Source of the DNA: Psychrobacter sp. ANT_WB68
GTDB taxonomy: Bacteria; Pseudomonadota; Gammaproteobacteria; Pseudomonadales; Moraxellaceae
Assembly (NCBI RefSeq): GCF_008369115.1
Contig: NZ_VOAZ01000001.1
Coordinates: 1 to 64,000 of the forward strand
Direction of reading: 5' to 3'
Length of the DNA: 64,000 nt
The notes under the pieces: model-generated
The model's input: the letters and a program-made list of their open reading frames with translations, nothing else
What the model was told of the DNA's origin: nothing
Database searches by the model: none
Shown: piece after piece, positions 9,500 to 20,583 of the stretch
How positions within the stretch are numbered: the stretch's first letter is position 1
Layout: the number at the start of each line of letters is the position of its first letter
Translations under genes and position numbers: made by a program

Positions 9500-12400
9500 T
9501 TGAAAGATTTACTCGATATCATGCAAAGCCCTACCGGCAACGGTAACCATGAATTTGACAGTATTCAAATTACTTTAGCCTCGCCTGACGTGATCAAATC
9601 ATGGTCACATGGTGAAGTTAAAAAACCTGAAACGATTAACTATCGTACCTTTAAACCTGAGCGTGACGGTCTATTTTGTGCCAAAATCTTTGGCCCAGTA
9701 AAAGACTTTGAATGTTTATGTGGTAAGTATAAGCGCCGTAAATTCCAAGGCGTTATCTGTGAAAAATGTGGTGTTGAAGTCACTACTGCCAAAGTTCGTC
9801 GCGACCGTATGGGTCATATTGACCTAGCTAGCCCAGTTGCGCATATTTGGTTCTTAAAATCATTACCAAGCCGCATCGGTCTATTGCTAGATATGACGCT
9901 ACGTGACATCGAGCGTGTGCTTTATTTTGAAAGCTATATCGTGACTGAGCCAGGTCTGACTTCTTTAGAGAAGTATCAGCTGCTTGATGATGAAGATTAT
10001 TATAAAGCCCTTGAAGAATTTGGCGATGAATTCACCGCCAAAATGGGTGCTGAAGCCATTCAAGATCTTTTAAAAGATATCGATTTAGATATCGAGATTG
10101 ATGATTTGCGTGAAGCGATTCCGCAAACTGGTTCTGAAACCAAGCTTAAAAAGATGTCTAAGCGTCTTAAATTATTAGAAGCCTTCCGTGATTCTCATAA
10201 TAAGCCTGAGTGGATGGTAATGAACATCTTGCCAGTACTACCACCAGATTTGCGTCCGCTAGTACCACTAGAAGGCGGCCGTTTTGCGACGTCAGATCTA
10301 AACGATTTATATCGCCGCGTGATCAACCGTAACAACCGTCTAAAGCGTCTATTAGAGCTAAGTGCTCCTGATATCATCGTACGTAATGAAAAACGTATGT
10401 TGCAAGAATCAGTGGATGCGTTGTTAGATAACGGTCGCCGCGGTCGTGCGATTACGGGTAGTAATAAGCGTCCATTGAAATCTTTGGCAGATATGATCAA
10501 AGGTAAGCAAGGTCGTTTCCGTCAAAACTTACTTGGTAAGCGTGTTGACTACTCTGGTCGTTCGGTGATCGTTGTAGGTCCAACCCTGCGTCTACATCAG
10601 TGTGGTCTACCGAAGAAAATGGCACTTGAGCTATTCAAGCCATTTACTTATAACAAACTATTATCACATGGTTTGGCAACGACAATTAAAGCTGCCAAAA
10701 AGATGGTAGAACGTGAAGAGCCGCAAGTGTGGGATATGCTGGCCATGGTTATCCGTGAGCATCCAGTACTCTTGAACCGTGCGCCAACCCTTCACCGTTT
10801 GGGTCTACAAGCATTTGAGCCAGTATTGATTGAAGGTAAAGCCATTCAGCTGCATCCTTTGGTTTGTACAGCCTTTAACGCTGACTTTGATGGTGACCAA
10901 ATGGCAGTCCACGTGCCATTGACCCTAGAAGCGCAGCTTGAATCACGTGCTTTGATGATGTCGACCAACAACATCTTATCACCTGCGAACGGTGATCCAA
11001 TCATCGTCCCATCACAAGACGTTGTATTGGGTCTGTACTATATCAGCCGCTCATCAATTAATTCTAAAGGCGAGGGCATGATTTTTGCCACCGTCAATGA
11101 AGCATTGCGTGCGATTGGTTCAAACGATTTGCATGTCAACGCTAAAATTAAAGTACGTGTGACTGAAACGCATGTCGACGAAGAAGGCAATGAGACCAAA
11201 GAAGTCAAGTTACAAGATACCGTTGCCGGTCGTTTACTTATCTGGAATATCATGCCTAAAGGTATGTCATTCGATGAGTGTAATGAAGAGATGACGAAGA
11301 AGAACATCTCTAAGTTGATTAACTCTTGCTACCGTAAAGTTGGCGTGAAAGAAAGTGTTATGTTTGCTGACCAATTGATGTACCTTGGTTTTGCTCAAGC
11401 AACACTATCTGGTGTGTCTATCGGTATCGATGACATGGTCATTCCACCAAGCAAAGTACAAATCATTGAAACCGCGGAAGCAGAAGTTCGTGAGATTGAA
11501 GATCAATTCGAGCAAGGTTTTGTGACTGCTGGTGAGCGTTATAACAAAGTGGTTGATATCTGGTCACGTACCAATGATAAAGTCGCCAAAGCGATGATGG
11601 ACAACTTAGCCACTGACAAAATCATGAATGCTAAAGGTGAAGAAGAAGAGCAGAAATCATTCAACTCTATCTTTATCATGTCAGATTCTGGTGCTCGTGG
11701 TAGTGCGGCACAGATTCGTCAGTTGGCAGGTATGCGTGGTTTGATGGCAAAACCGGATGGCTCAATCATTGAGACGCCGATTAAAGCCAACTTCCGCGAA
11801 GGTTTGACGGTACTTCAGTACTTTATCTCAACGCATGGTGCGCGTAAAGGTCTTGCGGATACGGCACTGAAAACCGCTAACTCGGGTTACTTGACGCGTC
11901 GTTTGGTTGACGTGGCACAAGATTTGGTTATTACCAGTGAAGACTGTGGTACTGAGCAAGGCTTGCTCATGAAACCACACATTCAAGGTGGTGAGATCAT
12001 TGAGAAGTTGGGCGAGCTAGTACTAGGTCGTGTAACGGCACGTGATGTGACTTATAACGATAATGCTGAAAAAATCTTGATTCCTGCTGGAACCTTGATT
12101 GATGAGCATTGGGTTAATGTGCTTGATAACAATGCCATCGATGATATCTGGGTACGCTCAGTCATTACCTGTGAAATCGAACATGGCGTTTGTGCACAAT
12201 GTTATGGTCGTGACCTTGCTCGTGGTCATAAAGTGAATATCGGCGAATCAGTCGGTGTTATGGCAGCGCAGTCTATCGGTGAACCGGGTACTCAGTTAAC
12301 GATGCGTACTTTCCACGTTGGCGGAGCAGCAAGTTCAGCCTCTGTGGACAACAGTATTTCAGTCCGTAGTGCTGGTCAAGCGCATTTCGAAAACATGAAA

Positions 12401-13720
12401 ACGGTTGAACATACTGACGGTCACTTAGTTATCGTTTCGCGTTCAGCTGAAATTGCGTTGACTGATGAGCTTGGTCGTGAGCGTGAGCGTTATAAAGTAC
12501 CTTACGGTTCAAGCGTTCTTGTGAGAAACGGTGATCAAGTTGAAGGTGGTCAAACCATCGCTAAATGGGATCCGCACACGCATCCAATTATCACAGAATT
12601 CGCTGGTACGGCACGCTTCAGTGATATCACTGATGGTATGACTGCTACTGTGAAGGTTGATGATGCAACCGGTATGAGCTCATTTGAGATTCTAGCGACT
12701 CGTGACCGTTCAAGCTCAGCCAAAGACTTACGTCCGGCGATTATATTGAACACGGACGAAGGTAAAGAAGTGGTTTACTTCTTACCAGCTGAAACCATCA
12801 TTCGCGTCAGCGACGGTGAAAAAGTAGCCGCTGGTTCGATCCTAGGTCGTGTACCACAAGCTTCTTCAGGTACTAAAGATATTACCGGTGGTCTACCACG
12901 TGTTGCTGACTTATTTGAAGCACGTCGCCCGAAAGATCATGCCATCATGGCAGAAATGACCGGTGTGGTAAGTTTCGGTAAAGAAACCAAAGGTAAAAAC
13001 CGTTTCATTATTACTAATGAAGACGGTGAGGTTCATGAAGAGCTGATCCCGAAATGGCGTCAAATCAACGTCTTTGAAAACGAGACCGTTGCTCGTGGTG
13101 AGGTTATCGCTGATGGTCCACAAAACCCGCACGATATCTTACGTCTGAAAGGACAAACCGCGCTTGCTGATTATATCGTTAACGAAGTGCAGGACGTTTA
13201 TCGCTTGCAGGGCGTAAAAATTAACGATAAGCACATCGAAGTTATCATTCGTCAGATGCTGCGTAAAGTTGAAGTAACGGACGGCGGTGATTCAAACCAC
13301 TTTAAAGGCGATCAGGTCGAATACGCTGATATCAAAGCGTTGAATGCTAAGCTGGAAGCGGAAGATAAATTCCCAGTACAGTATGAGCGTCAATTATTGG
13401 GTATTACCAAAGCCAGTCTGGCAACAGAAAGCTTTATCTCAGCAGCGTCGTTCCAGGAGACCACTCGTGTCCTAACTGCGGCTGCCGTGACTGGTAAAGT
13501 GGATGAGCTACGTGGTCTGAAAGAAAACGTGGTGGTTGGTCGCTTGATTCCTGCCGGTACCGGTCTTGCTTATCATAAAGCCCGTAAAGAAAAAGCGGAG
13601 CAAAAACTGCAAGATAAAGATTTAAACGCAGCGTTTGATATGTCAGCCAGTACTGATAGCAAAGACTTTGCAAGCTTCGATGAAGCCTTTGCCCAAGAGC
13701 TGAATCAAGGCAATCATTAA
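9500..13720 (+). CDS. rpoC: DNA-directed RNA polymerase subunit beta'
   Basis: The beta' subunit (1406 residues) carries the catalytic centre. The first zinc site is visible in [20 protein letters not shown] near residue 72. The active-site loop NADFDGD has magnesium ligands D462, D464 and D466. The second zinc site uses CGTEQG and [13 protein letters not shown]. The start codon is TTG, eight bases after CGGAG, and gives the canonical N-terminus MKDLLDIMQ. No internal ATG matches the family start. A terminator follows the stop, so rpoBC ends here. Confidence 0.98.
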   Translation: MKDLLDIMQSPTGNGNHEFDSIQITLASPDVIKSWSHGEVKKPETINYRTFKPERDGLFCAKIFGPVKDFECLCGKYKRRKFQGVICEKCGVEVTTAKVRRDRMGHIDLASPVAHIWFLKSLPSRIGLLLDMTLRDIERVLYFESYIVTEPGLTSLEKYQLLDDEDYYKALEEFGDEFTAKMGAEAIQDLLKDIDLDIEIDDLREAIPQTGSETKLKKMSKRLKLLEAFRDSHNKPEWMVMNILPVLPPDLRPLVPLEGGRFATSDLNDLYRRVINRNNRLKRLLELSAPDIIVRNEKRMLQESVDALLDNGRRGRAITGSNKRPLKSLADMIKGKQGRFRQNLLGKRVDYSGRSVIVVGPTLRLHQCGLPKKMALELFKPFTYNKLLSHGLATTIKAAKKMVEREEPQVWDMLAMVIREHPVLLNRAPTLHRLGLQAFEPVLIEGKAIQLHPLVCTAFNADFDGDQMAVHVPLTLEAQLESRALMMSTNNILSPANGDPIIVPSQDVVLGLYYISRSSINSKGEGMIFATVNEALRAIGSNDLHVNAKIKVRVTETHVDEEGNETKEVKLQDTVAGRLLIWNIMPKGMSFDECNEEMTKKNISKLINSCYRKVGVKESVMFADQLMYLGFAQATLSGVSIGIDDMVIPPSKVQIIETAEAEVREIEDQFEQGFVTAGERYNKVVDIWSRTNDKVAKAMMDNLATDKIMNAKGEEEEQKSFNSIFIMSDSGARGSAAQIRQLAGMRGLMAKPDGSIIETPIKANFREGLTVLQYFISTHGARKGLADTALKTANSGYLTRRLVDVAQDLVITSEDCGTEQGLLMKPHIQGGEIIEKLGELVLGRVTARDVTYNDNAEKILIPAGTLIDEHWVNVLDNNAIDDIWVRSVITCEIEHGVCAQCYGRDLARGHKVNIGESVGVMAAQSIGEPGTQLTMRTFHVGGAASSASVDNSISVRSAGQAHFENMKTVEHTDGHLVIVSRSAEIALTDELGRERERYKVPYGSSVLVRNGDQVEGGQTIAKWDPHTHPIITEFAGTARFSDITDGMTATVKVDDATGMSSFEILATRDRSSSAKDLRPAIILNTDEGKEVVYFLPAETIIRVSDGEKVAAGSILGRVPQASSGTKDITGGLPRVADLFEARRPKDHAIMAEMTGVVSFGKETKGKNRFIITNEDGEVHEELIPKWRQINVFENETVARGEVIADGPQNPHDILRLKGQTALADYIVNEVQDVYRLQGVKINDKHIEVIIRQMLRKVEVTDGGDSNHFKGDQVEYADIKALNAKLEAEDKFPVQYERQLLGITKASLATESFISAASFQETTRVLTAAAVTGKVDELRGLKENVVVGRLIPAGTGLAYHKARKEKAEQKLQDKDLNAAFDMSASTDSKDFASFDEAFAQELNQGNH

Positions 13721-13750
13721 TTTAAATAACGCTTAGTTGTTTTCCCAATA

Positions 13751-13780
13751 AAAAAGCCAGCCTAAGTTGCTGGCTTTTTT
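13751..13780 (+). terminator. Terminator of rpoBC
   Basis: An 11-bp perfect stem AAAAAGCCAGC / GCTGGCTTTTT (13751-13761 and 13769-13779) with a 7-base loop and a T run, 30 bases after the rpoC stop. Confidence 0.93.
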
Positions 13781-14007
13781 GTGGCTTAAAGAAAATAAAT
13801 CAGGTAAATTATTTGTTTAGAATATGACTTCAGAAAATAGTACGCTGCTATAGAGATAATTTTTAAGTATCTTGGAATAAATGTCCTTATTGAAAAAGAG
13901 CGCTTATTCAGCGACTGGAACTACTAGCGTAAAAGCTATTTGCAAAGCTTATTACTATTAACATTATCATCACGATTATTAACTCACTCAATAATAAGGA
14001 TAGGCAT

Positions 14008-14535
14008 ATGGCAGGTAAGACTCGCGTTGCCAAATACCAAGCTGACCGTACTAATCAAAAGCTATATTTTTGTCGTTTGGCTTGTCAGGCGGCAGGTAAT
14101 ACTAACGATAAACAGTTATACCAAGGGCATTGTGAGACGGCTATTTTTCACTTATACGGAACATTTCTCGCTTTTGTGCAAGAGCTGGGGCATTTTTATG
14201 GTTTGAATATGACAGCGCCAACCTTAGCAGATATAGAAGAAGCACTAAGCGCACGCACGCAAGTTTCGCCTGAAGTGCAGCGCTTACAACAATTACAGCA
14301 ACAAGGTTTTTTAGCGAATATAGAGCATGCTTACCAGCGTTGTTTATATGCGGTATTGCCTGATAATGTTGTAGATGGAAAGACGGGTAGTGAGATAAAA
14401 GAAGCGCCCGATCTGATTGTCAACGTCGTGACTTTATCGAATCAGTGGTTGCCAGATGAAGCAACCATACGCGAATGGCGTCAGCAGTTTGCGGAGCTGA
14501 TTGAGCAGCTGCGCGCTGGTATGGTGGAGTTTTAA
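14008..14535 (+). CDS. DUF6586-like protein of unknown function
   Basis: A soluble 175-residue protein without a signal peptide or membrane segment. It contains RTNQKLYFCRLA (about 14-25), HLYGTFLAFVQELGHFY (about 48-64) and a C-terminal EWRQQFAELIEQLRAGMVEF. These blocks resemble a family of small Pseudomonas and Moraxellaceae proteins that I know as DUF6586; its function is not known. It is mostly helical, with a Gln-rich stretch in the middle. It stands alone between the rpoC terminator and a bidirectional terminator shared with the PBP gene. An overlapping open frame at 13940-14206 is not a rival, having low-complexity content and no family match. Confidence 0.72.
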   Translation: MAGKTRVAKYQADRTNQKLYFCRLACQAAGNTNDKQLYQGHCETAIFHLYGTFLAFVQELGHFYGLNMTAPTLADIEEALSARTQVSPEVQRLQQLQQQGFLANIEHAYQRCLYAVLPDNVVDGKTGSEIKEAPDLIVNVVTLSNQWLPDEATIREWRQQFAELIEQLRAGMVEF

Positions 14536-14614
14536 TGTCATCAGCCATTCTTTTAATCAATAAGCTTTAGCCTCATAAATAAGCTTTAACTCCACTTGTA
14601 AGTTCTAAAAGCGT

Positions 14615-14655
14615 AAAAAAAGGTCTTGCGCAGCAGACTGAGCAAGACCTTTTTT
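14615..14655. terminator. Bidirectional terminator between DUF6586 gene and PBP1A gene
   Basis: A 9-bp perfect stem AGGTCTTGC / GCAAGACCT (14621-14629 and 14642-14650) is flanked by A6 and a T run, so it can act on both converging transcripts. Confidence 0.9.
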
Positions 14656-14685
14656 ATTAAACTGCTAACCAAAATAATAAATTAT

Positions 14686-17385
14686 TTATTCTGGCATCGG
14701 AGGCATACGCTCAACCGGTGTTGCTGATAGGGGGTTATTTCGAAAATTACTCTCATTATTACGATTTGGTTTGGGTTTTTCAGCAAGTGGGCGGCTCTGA
14801 ACTTGCTCTTCAATGGGCTTAGGAGCAGGCGGCTTACGTTGCTGGGTTGTGGTCTTAACGGGCTTTGCTGCTTTGCCGTCATCGGTAGCGTCGTCTTCAA
14901 GCTCAGCAGCCCCTTCATCCATCATTTCTATAATAGTCTGTTTTTGTTTCTTTGATTTAGCACGGTTATTAAGCGAGACCCATTGATGAGGAGTGTCTTT
15001 TAATTGGGCTTTCATAAAATCCATCCATACGGGCAATGCTGCTACGCCACCATACTCACGCCGACCCAACGTTGATGGTTGATCAAACCCCATCCATACG
15101 ACCGTGGCATTGGTAGGATGAAATCCTGCAAACCATGCATCTTTCGCTTCATTTGTCGTCCCAGTTTTTCCGCCAATATCATCACGTCCTAAAGACCTAG
15201 CTTTCACGGCAGTACCGCGCTGGATGACATCGCGTAAGATATCTGCCATTTCATAAGCGACCCTTGGTTTTAAAATACGCGGTGCTTGTTCGGCACGTAC
15301 ATATTGTATCACTGGCGCTTTTAGGCGATCTGATTCTGGGCTTGCATCATAAATAGCTAACTCAAGCGCTTTATTATCTTTTGCCGCATTGTCGCTATTT
15401 TCTACTTTTAGGTCAGCAGCTGCTTTTTTAGCTGATGCTTTATCCTTCGCACTAATCTTTTCATCTTTAGCGGCAGTCGCTTTGTTTTCTTCTGCTATTT
15501 TTGCCTCATAATCTTTGATCAGCTTTTTATTGACATCGTCAAGCTGTTCATTAAAACATAAGGCACAAGCCTGCTGTGGATTGGCTTGAAATAACAGCTT
15601 ATTGTTATAATTATAAATCTGTTCGATAAAATAAGGCTGGATACGGTGGCCACCATTGGCAAAGGTGGCATAAGCGGTCGCCATTTGTAATGGCGTTGCC
15701 TGACCGGCACCCAATGCTAATGACAAAGTTGTAGGCAGCTTTTCTTTATCAAGGCCAAATTCGTCTAATAAATTGCGCGCATCAGAGATACCAATGGCTT
15801 GCAGCAAACGAATAGATACTAAATTACGAGATAAATAAAGCCCACGGCGTAAGGTAATATCGCCTAAGAAACGACCGTCGGAGTTTTTGGGTTTCCAGTC
15901 GCCTACTTGAATAGGGCGATCCGAGACAATACTATCTGGGCGATAGCCTTTCTCTAACGCAGCGGTATACACAAGCGGTTTAATGGTTGAACCTGGTTGA
16001 CGCCAGCCTTGTAGCGCACGGTTAAACTTACTATGATTAAAATCAAAACCACCCACTAAGGCTCGAACAGCACCCGTTTCAGGATTTAAAGAAACCAAGC
16101 TGCCTTGTACTTTAGGTATTTGACCCAATTGCCAATCGCCATTGGCCGTCGGTATTAGGCGCACGATATCGTTTTTGCTAACGATCTGACTGGCGTTACT
16201 TGGGAAGTATCCAATGCGATCGGCAGAAATATATTTGCGCGCCCAGCTCATGCCAGACCAGTTGACTTTAACACTTTCTCCGGACTGCATCGTTGCCTCA
16301 AAGCTACTAGAATTAACCTTGGTAACTTTAGCAGGAGACATATTGCTATAACGGCGGAAATTTTCTAGTGGTTCGTCATTTGCTTCAGCCCCGCGCCAAC
16401 CGTGACGGTGCTCATAAGCGACCAAACCTGTTAGTACTGCCGCTTCTGCCGCTTTTTGTGCTTCACTATTAACAGTCAGGCGCACACGCCAACCGCCATG
16501 CATCACTTGTTCGCCATAGCGCTCAACCAATACAGAACGCGTCATTTCTGCCAAATAGGGCATATTCATATCAAGCTTTTCTTGATAAAGATTAATACCA
16601 ATAGGGGCTTTAATGGCTTCGTCATGTTGGGCTTTGCTGATATAACCAAGCTCATGCATGCGTCCAATAATCCAGTTACGGCGAGTAAGCGCGCGGCTAG
16701 GATTAGCAACAGGATTGTATTTAGAAGGGGCTTTTGGAAGACCAGCTAACATGGCCATTTCGGCAATCGTTAGGTTCTCTAGAGATTTACTATAGTATTT
16801 TTTGGCAGCGGCACGGATACCATAAGCACCTTCGCCTAAATAGATTTTATTAACATATAAGGTAAGAATATCATTTTTGCTCAGCTTGTCTTCGATTTTA
16901 CGGGCTAAAAACAGCTCAGTCAGTTTGCGATTGAGCGTGCGCTCTGAGCTTAAAAAATAGTTTTTGGCAACCTGCATGGTGATGGTTGAGCCGCCCGTTT
17001 GACTGTCATCATCCGTCACAACTTCGGTCACGGCGCGTCCAAGGCCTTTAATGCTGATACCACTGTGCTGAAAAAATGAGGCATCTTCTGCCGCTAAAAA
17101 AGCATCTGTTAAGCCTTTAGGGATTTCTTCAAAAGTAACTGGTAGCGATAAACGATTGCCATACTGACCAATCAGCTTGTCGTCACTACTATAAATCTGT
17201 AGTGGCATCTCTAGATTGGCCGTTTTAATCTCTTGAATGCTAGGCAAGGTCGGCGATAAATACATCGCCATACCATAAAAACCAATAGGAACGGCAAGTG
17301 CTAAGATTAGCGCCAACGCTAAGCAGGCAATGAAAAGCCCCACCAAAAAGTGAATGAGACGAGCGGTAGCATTTTTTTTGGTCAT
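14686..17385 (-). CDS. mrcA: Penicillin-binding protein 1A (bifunctional transglycosylase/transpeptidase)
   Basis: PBP1A polymerises and crosslinks peptidoglycan at the outer face of the inner membrane. Numbered from a TTG five codons upstream (17400), a membrane anchor lies at about 15-40. The GT51 domain has catalytic E105 in AAEDASFFQHSG. A PBP1A-type insert domain follows (about 310-430). The transpeptidase has S471 in PGSTIK, SRN at 524 and KTG at 745. I chose ATG at 17385, giving 899 residues. About 70 residues of Lys/Ala/Glu-rich sequence are inserted at 620-690 within the transpeptidase, and the C-terminal tail is rich in Pro, Lys and Asn. It is divergent from pilM, as ponA is in Pseudomonas. 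Confidence 0.95.
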   Translation of the reverse strand: MTKKNATARLIHFLVGLFIACLALALILALAVPIGFYGMAMYLSPTLPSIQEIKTANLEMPLQIYSSDDKLIGQYGNRLSLPVTFEEIPKGLTDAFLAAEDASFFQHSGISIKGLGRAVTEVVTDDDSQTGGSTITMQVAKNYFLSSERTLNRKLTELFLARKIEDKLSKNDILTLYVNKIYLGEGAYGIRAAAKKYYSKSLENLTIAEMAMLAGLPKAPSKYNPVANPSRALTRRNWIIGRMHELGYISKAQHDEAIKAPIGINLYQEKLDMNMPYLAEMTRSVLVERYGEQVMHGGWRVRLTVNSEAQKAAEAAVLTGLVAYEHRHGWRGAEANDEPLENFRRYSNMSPAKVTKVNSSSFEATMQSGESVKVNWSGMSWARKYISADRIGYFPSNASQIVSKNDIVRLIPTANGDWQLGQIPKVQGSLVSLNPETGAVRALVGGFDFNHSKFNRALQGWRQPGSTIKPLVYTAALEKGYRPDSIVSDRPIQVGDWKPKNSDGRFLGDITLRRGLYLSRNLVSIRLLQAIGISDARNLLDEFGLDKEKLPTTLSLALGAGQATPLQMATAYATFANGGHRIQPYFIEQIYNYNNKLLFQANPQQACALCFNEQLDDVNKKLIKDYEAKIAEENKATAAKDEKISAKDKASAKKAAADLKVENSDNAAKDNKALELAIYDASPESDRLKAPVIQYVRAEQAPRILKPRVAYEMADILRDVIQRGTAVKARSLGRDDIGGKTGTTNEAKDAWFAGFHPTNATVVWMGFDQPSTLGRREYGGVAALPVWMDFMKAQLKDTPHQWVSLNNRAKSKKQKQTIIEMMDEGAAELEDDATDDGKAAKPVKTTTQQRKPPAPKPIEEQVQSRPLAEKPKPNRNNESNFRNNPLSATPVERMPPMPE

Positions 17386-17577
17386 AAGAAGACTTATCAA
17401 TTAAAATTTCAATAGATGAGGCATTATACCTTGAACAAAATAGGCAAGTAATAATAAATGTGTAAGTGTTGCTTAATAAGTAATTTAAATGCTTGAATCT
17501 ATCTGTTAAGTAAAGTATTGTACTGAATTATTACAAATAACTATCAGATTGTACACTTAATATAAGGTATAGAGTTT

Positions 17578-18633
17578 GTGAGGCTATTTACTTCTAAGAG
17601 TCGACATTTGATTGGCGTGGATATTTGCACCACCTCAGTGAAGTTGGTTGACATACAGCGTCAACAAGGCATATTCCACCTAAAATCTTACGGTATAGAA
17701 AGGTTGCCGGAAGGCGTAGTCGTCGACAAACTCATTGTAGACACTGAGGCGGTGGGTACTACTATAGCAAACTTGGCACGCCGTTGCCAAAACGCGGGCA
17801 GTAGTGCTGCTACTGCAGTATCAGGCTCAGCTGTGATTACCAAGATTATCGATATGGACATGGTGCTAAGCGACGTTGAGCGTGAAGCTCAAATTCGCTT
17901 AGATGCCGATCAATACGTACCTTATCCATTAGAAGATGTCAATCTGGATTTTGAGGTATTGGGGCCTTCTCTGGTAAACGATAATATGGTGCAAGTGCTA
18001 TTAGCAGCGTCACGGTCGGAAAATGTTGAACAAAGAGTAGATGCGCTGACCTTTGGTGGTTTGCAAACTAAAGTAATGGATATCGAATCGCATGCGATTG
18101 AGCGTGCCTTTGGTTTAATGGCAGATAGCTTGCCAAACGTACCAGATTTAGTGGCTATCGTTGATATTGGTCATAATCAAACCACATTGTATATTGCTAA
18201 AAATGGTGAGTTTATCTATAGTCGCGAACAGTTATTCGGTGGCGCACAGCTTACCGAAGCAATACAAAATCGCTACGGATTATCTGCTGAAGAGGCAACT
18301 ATCAGCAAACGTGAACGCACCTTACCAGACGATTATTATCCTGATGTGTTGACACCATTCATAGAGAATACCATCCAACAGATTACTCGCTCACTGCAGT
18401 TTTACTTCTCTTCCAGTCAATACACCAGTATTGATCATGTGGTGCTTGCAGGTGGCAGTAGTTCTATTGCAGGGCTTGCTGGTATGGCGCAACAAAGATT
18501 GGGCGTCCCTGTCAGTATGGCAAATCCGTTCATCAATATGACCATTGCTCCGCACATCGATAATGAGCAATTAGCGCTTGATGCACCAAGTTTAATGGCC
18601 GCTTGTGGTCTTGCGTTAAGGAGCTTCGACTAA
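17578..18633 (+). CDS. pilM: Type IV pilus assembly protein PilM
   Basis: PilM is an actin-like cytoplasmic ATP-binding protein. It binds the N-terminus of PilN and links the pilus motor to the PilNOP alignment complex. The 351-residue sequence has the N-terminal phosphate-1 motif GVDICTTSVKLVDI and the second phosphate loop VAIVDIGHNQTTLYI (about 194). VVLAGGSSSIAGL, near the C-terminus, is the adenosine-binding segment. The start is GTG, with AAGG ten bases before it. The stop overlaps the pilN start by one base (TAATG), so translation is coupled. It is the first gene of pilMNOPQ, divergent from the PBP1A gene. Confidence 0.94.
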   Translation: MRLFTSKSRHLIGVDICTTSVKLVDIQRQQGIFHLKSYGIERLPEGVVVDKLIVDTEAVGTTIANLARRCQNAGSSAATAVSGSAVITKIIDMDMVLSDVEREAQIRLDADQYVPYPLEDVNLDFEVLGPSLVNDNMVQVLLAASRSENVEQRVDALTFGGLQTKVMDIESHAIERAFGLMADSLPNVPDLVAIVDIGHNQTTLYIAKNGEFIYSREQLFGGAQLTEAIQNRYGLSAEEATISKRERTLPDDYYPDVLTPFIENTIQQITRSLQFYFSSSQYTSIDHVVLAGGSSSIAGLAGMAQQRLGVPVSMANPFINMTIAPHIDNEQLALDAPSLMAACGLALRSFD

Positions 18634-19292
18634 TGGCTCGTATTAACTTATTGCCCTGGCGGCAAGAAGAGCGCGAACGCCGCAATAAAGAATTTATCAC
18701 TTTGGTTGTGGCAGTCACTTTACTTGCTCTATTAGCGGCATTCGCTTCATGGAGTTATTTTAATAATGAACTCGATGAACAATTAGATGCCAATGCGCTG
18801 ATCGAACAAGAAAACGCCCGCCTAGATAAAGCCTTAGTAGAGATTGATAGCTTAGAACAGCGCCGCGAGGATATTATCTCACGCATGCAGGTTATCCAAG
18901 ATTTGCAAGGTAGACGTCCGGTTCCTGTACGTTTATGGGACGATCTTGCCAAGGCGATGCCGCCAGCGCTTTATTTGACTAATTTAAAACGCGAAGGTGA
19001 TGTACTTACCTTAACAGGTCTTGCTGACAATCCAAATATTGTATCAAGTTTGATTCGTAACCTTGATAGTAGTAAGTGGATGGGCAATTCTGCGGTTAGT
19101 AATATCCAGCAAAATATCAGCGCTTATGAAGCTGCGCCTGCTTTAGAAAATACGGTGACCACAGGTGAACAGCCACGTCCTATTTATCCTGAAGACAGTT
19201 ATGTTCAGTTTGTCGTAACGACCAAAGTGCAGTCAGAAAAGGTTGAAGATACTGCTGCTGATGGTAATACTGCGCTTGGAGGTAAGTTATGA
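18633..19292 (+). CDS. pilN: Type IV pilus assembly protein PilN
   Basis: PilN is a bitopic inner-membrane protein of the alignment subcomplex. The start at 18633 gives MARINLLPWRQEERERR; INLLPWR is the short cytoplasmic peptide that sits in the PilM groove. A longer in-frame start at 18603 lies inside pilM and would bury this peptide. A membrane segment covers about 22-42, a coiled coil about 45-80, and a ferredoxin-like periplasmic domain the rest of 219 residues. It overlaps pilM by one base and pilO by four. Confidence 0.94.
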   Translation: MARINLLPWRQEERERRNKEFITLVVAVTLLALLAAFASWSYFNNELDEQLDANALIEQENARLDKALVEIDSLEQRREDIISRMQVIQDLQGRRPVPVRLWDDLAKAMPPALYLTNLKREGDVLTLTGLADNPNIVSSLIRNLDSSKWMGNSAVSNIQQNISAYEAAPALENTVTTGEQPRPIYPEDSYVQFVVTTKVQSEKVEDTAADGNTALGGKL

Positions 19293-20023
19293 AACTGAGC
19301 CGTAAGAAAAGCCTCGTTAAGAACAAAAAGACTGCTGTCAGTGCTAAAAAGCAGTTCGATTTAAATGAGTTCCGCCGTAGCTTTGAGTCATTAGATGCCG
19401 AGAATTATGGCAGTTGGCCACTCCCTGTCAAGGTCACAGTGATTGGTTTTATTATTGCTTTGATAGCTGCCTTATCATGGGCGTTGCCGATCAGCAGTAA
19501 AATTGATGAGATCACAGCCGCTGAAAGTCAACAGCAGACATTGCTTGATAGCTACCGTGAAAAAGAATCGCGTGCGCGCCATTTAAAGGCCTATCAAGCG
19601 CAAGTGATTCAAATGGAAACAGAGTTTAATACTTTACTCGACCAGTTACCAAAAGACACCCGTGTATCAGAATTGGTCGAGGGTATTAATATGACGGGTG
19701 TTGGTAGTAATATCCGTTTTCAAGACATCTCCGTAGAGCCTGAGATTGAAAATGAATTCTTTATTGAGCAGCCTATTCGTATCGCAGCGTTAGGCGAATA
19801 TCATCAGTTCGGTAGCTTCATCAGTGGACTTGCTGCTTTGCCGCGTATTATTACGATGCATGATTTTGAAGTCAGTAATCCGCAGCCGACTTTAGATGTT
19901 CTACCAGAGCTCAATCTGGTGCTACAAACCAAAACGTATCGCTCAAAAGAAGCGGCTCCTGAAGGTGATGAAGCCGTCGCGACTGATGCTGCCGCTACAA
20001 CTGATGCTGCAGGAGGCAACTAA
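19289..20023 (+). CDS. pilO: Type IV pilus assembly protein PilO
   Basis: PilO (244 residues) pairs with PilN in the inner membrane and controls pilus extension and retraction. A Lys-rich cytoplasmic start is followed by a membrane segment at about 46-68, a coiled coil at about 75-120, and a periplasmic domain. The segment IRIAALGEYHQFGSFISGLA is typical of PilO. The C-terminal 20 residues are Ala/Asp/Thr-rich and low-complexity. It starts within the pilN stop (ATGA) and ends on the pilP start. Confidence 0.93.
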   Translation: MKLSRKKSLVKNKKTAVSAKKQFDLNEFRRSFESLDAENYGSWPLPVKVTVIGFIIALIAALSWALPISSKIDEITAAESQQQTLLDSYREKESRARHLKAYQAQVIQMETEFNTLLDQLPKDTRVSELVEGINMTGVGSNIRFQDISVEPEIENEFFIEQPIRIAALGEYHQFGSFISGLAALPRIITMHDFEVSNPQPTLDVLPELNLVLQTKTYRSKEAAPEGDEAVATDAAATTDAAGGN

Positions 20024-20556
20024 TGAGTATCCAAAAACTGCCCATGCTGCTGATTTCAAGTGCTATTGTTTTATCGATGACGGGCTGTACTGACCGTATC
20101 GGTATGGCAGAGCAGTCGATGGCTGATATTCGTAACCAGCCAGCGCAGCCGATAGAGCCACCGCCTAAAGCTGAACTCGTAGAAGATTTTGTCTATAGTG
20201 CCAGTACCCAGCGTAGCCCATTTTTGCCACCAAGCTTAGTGAATGTTCAAGGCCCTGTCACCTCTATCGATGGTGTACGCCCCGATATAACCCGAGTAAA
20301 AGAACCGCTTGAGCAATATGAGCTATCCCAACTCGTCTTTCGCGGTGTCGTTATTTCCCCTGAAGGTCAGCAATATGCCTTAGTGCAGCGTCCTGATGGT
20401 TCAGTGGCGAGCGTTAGAGTCGGTAATTATCTTGGCTTAAATGACGGCCGTATTGTTGAAATCACGCCGACCCAGATTAACTTGATTGAAATTGTGCCAG
20501 ACAGCCGCGCTGGATTTGTAGAAAAACCCCAGTCGCTGGTCTCCCCTATAAGCTAA
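20023..20556 (+). CDS. pilP: Type IV pilus lipoprotein PilP
   Basis: PilP is an inner-membrane lipoprotein that connects PilNO to the secretin PilQ. The 177-residue protein has a lipoprotein signal with lipobox LSMTGC and lipidated Cys22. A Pro-rich flexible segment (about 45-60) follows, then the beta-sandwich domain that contacts PilQ, with LVFRGVVISPEGQQYALVQ and VGNYLGLNDGRIVEI. The start overlaps the pilO stop by one base. pilQ follows after 27 bases. Confidence 0.94.
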   Translation: MSIQKLPMLLISSAIVLSMTGCTDRIGMAEQSMADIRNQPAQPIEPPPKAELVEDFVYSASTQRSPFLPPSLVNVQGPVTSIDGVRPDITRVKEPLEQYELSQLVFRGVVISPEGQQYALVQRPDGSVASVRVGNYLGLNDGRIVEITPTQINLIEIVPDSRAGFVEKPQSLVSPIS

Positions 20557-20583
20557 GTCGGCAGATTTTTTGAGGAATATATA

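Noticed and set aside
13940..14206. Open frame upstream of and overlapping the DUF6586-like gene
   Set aside because: The frame at 14008 has the conserved TNQKLYF and LYG motifs; the other frame has none and would conflict with it.
17510..17577. Promoter for pilM
   Set aside because: Several AT-rich hexamers can be paired, but none with convincing spacing, so I did not list one. A minus-strand TATAAT at 17423-17428 may serve the PBP1A gene, but its -35 is poor.
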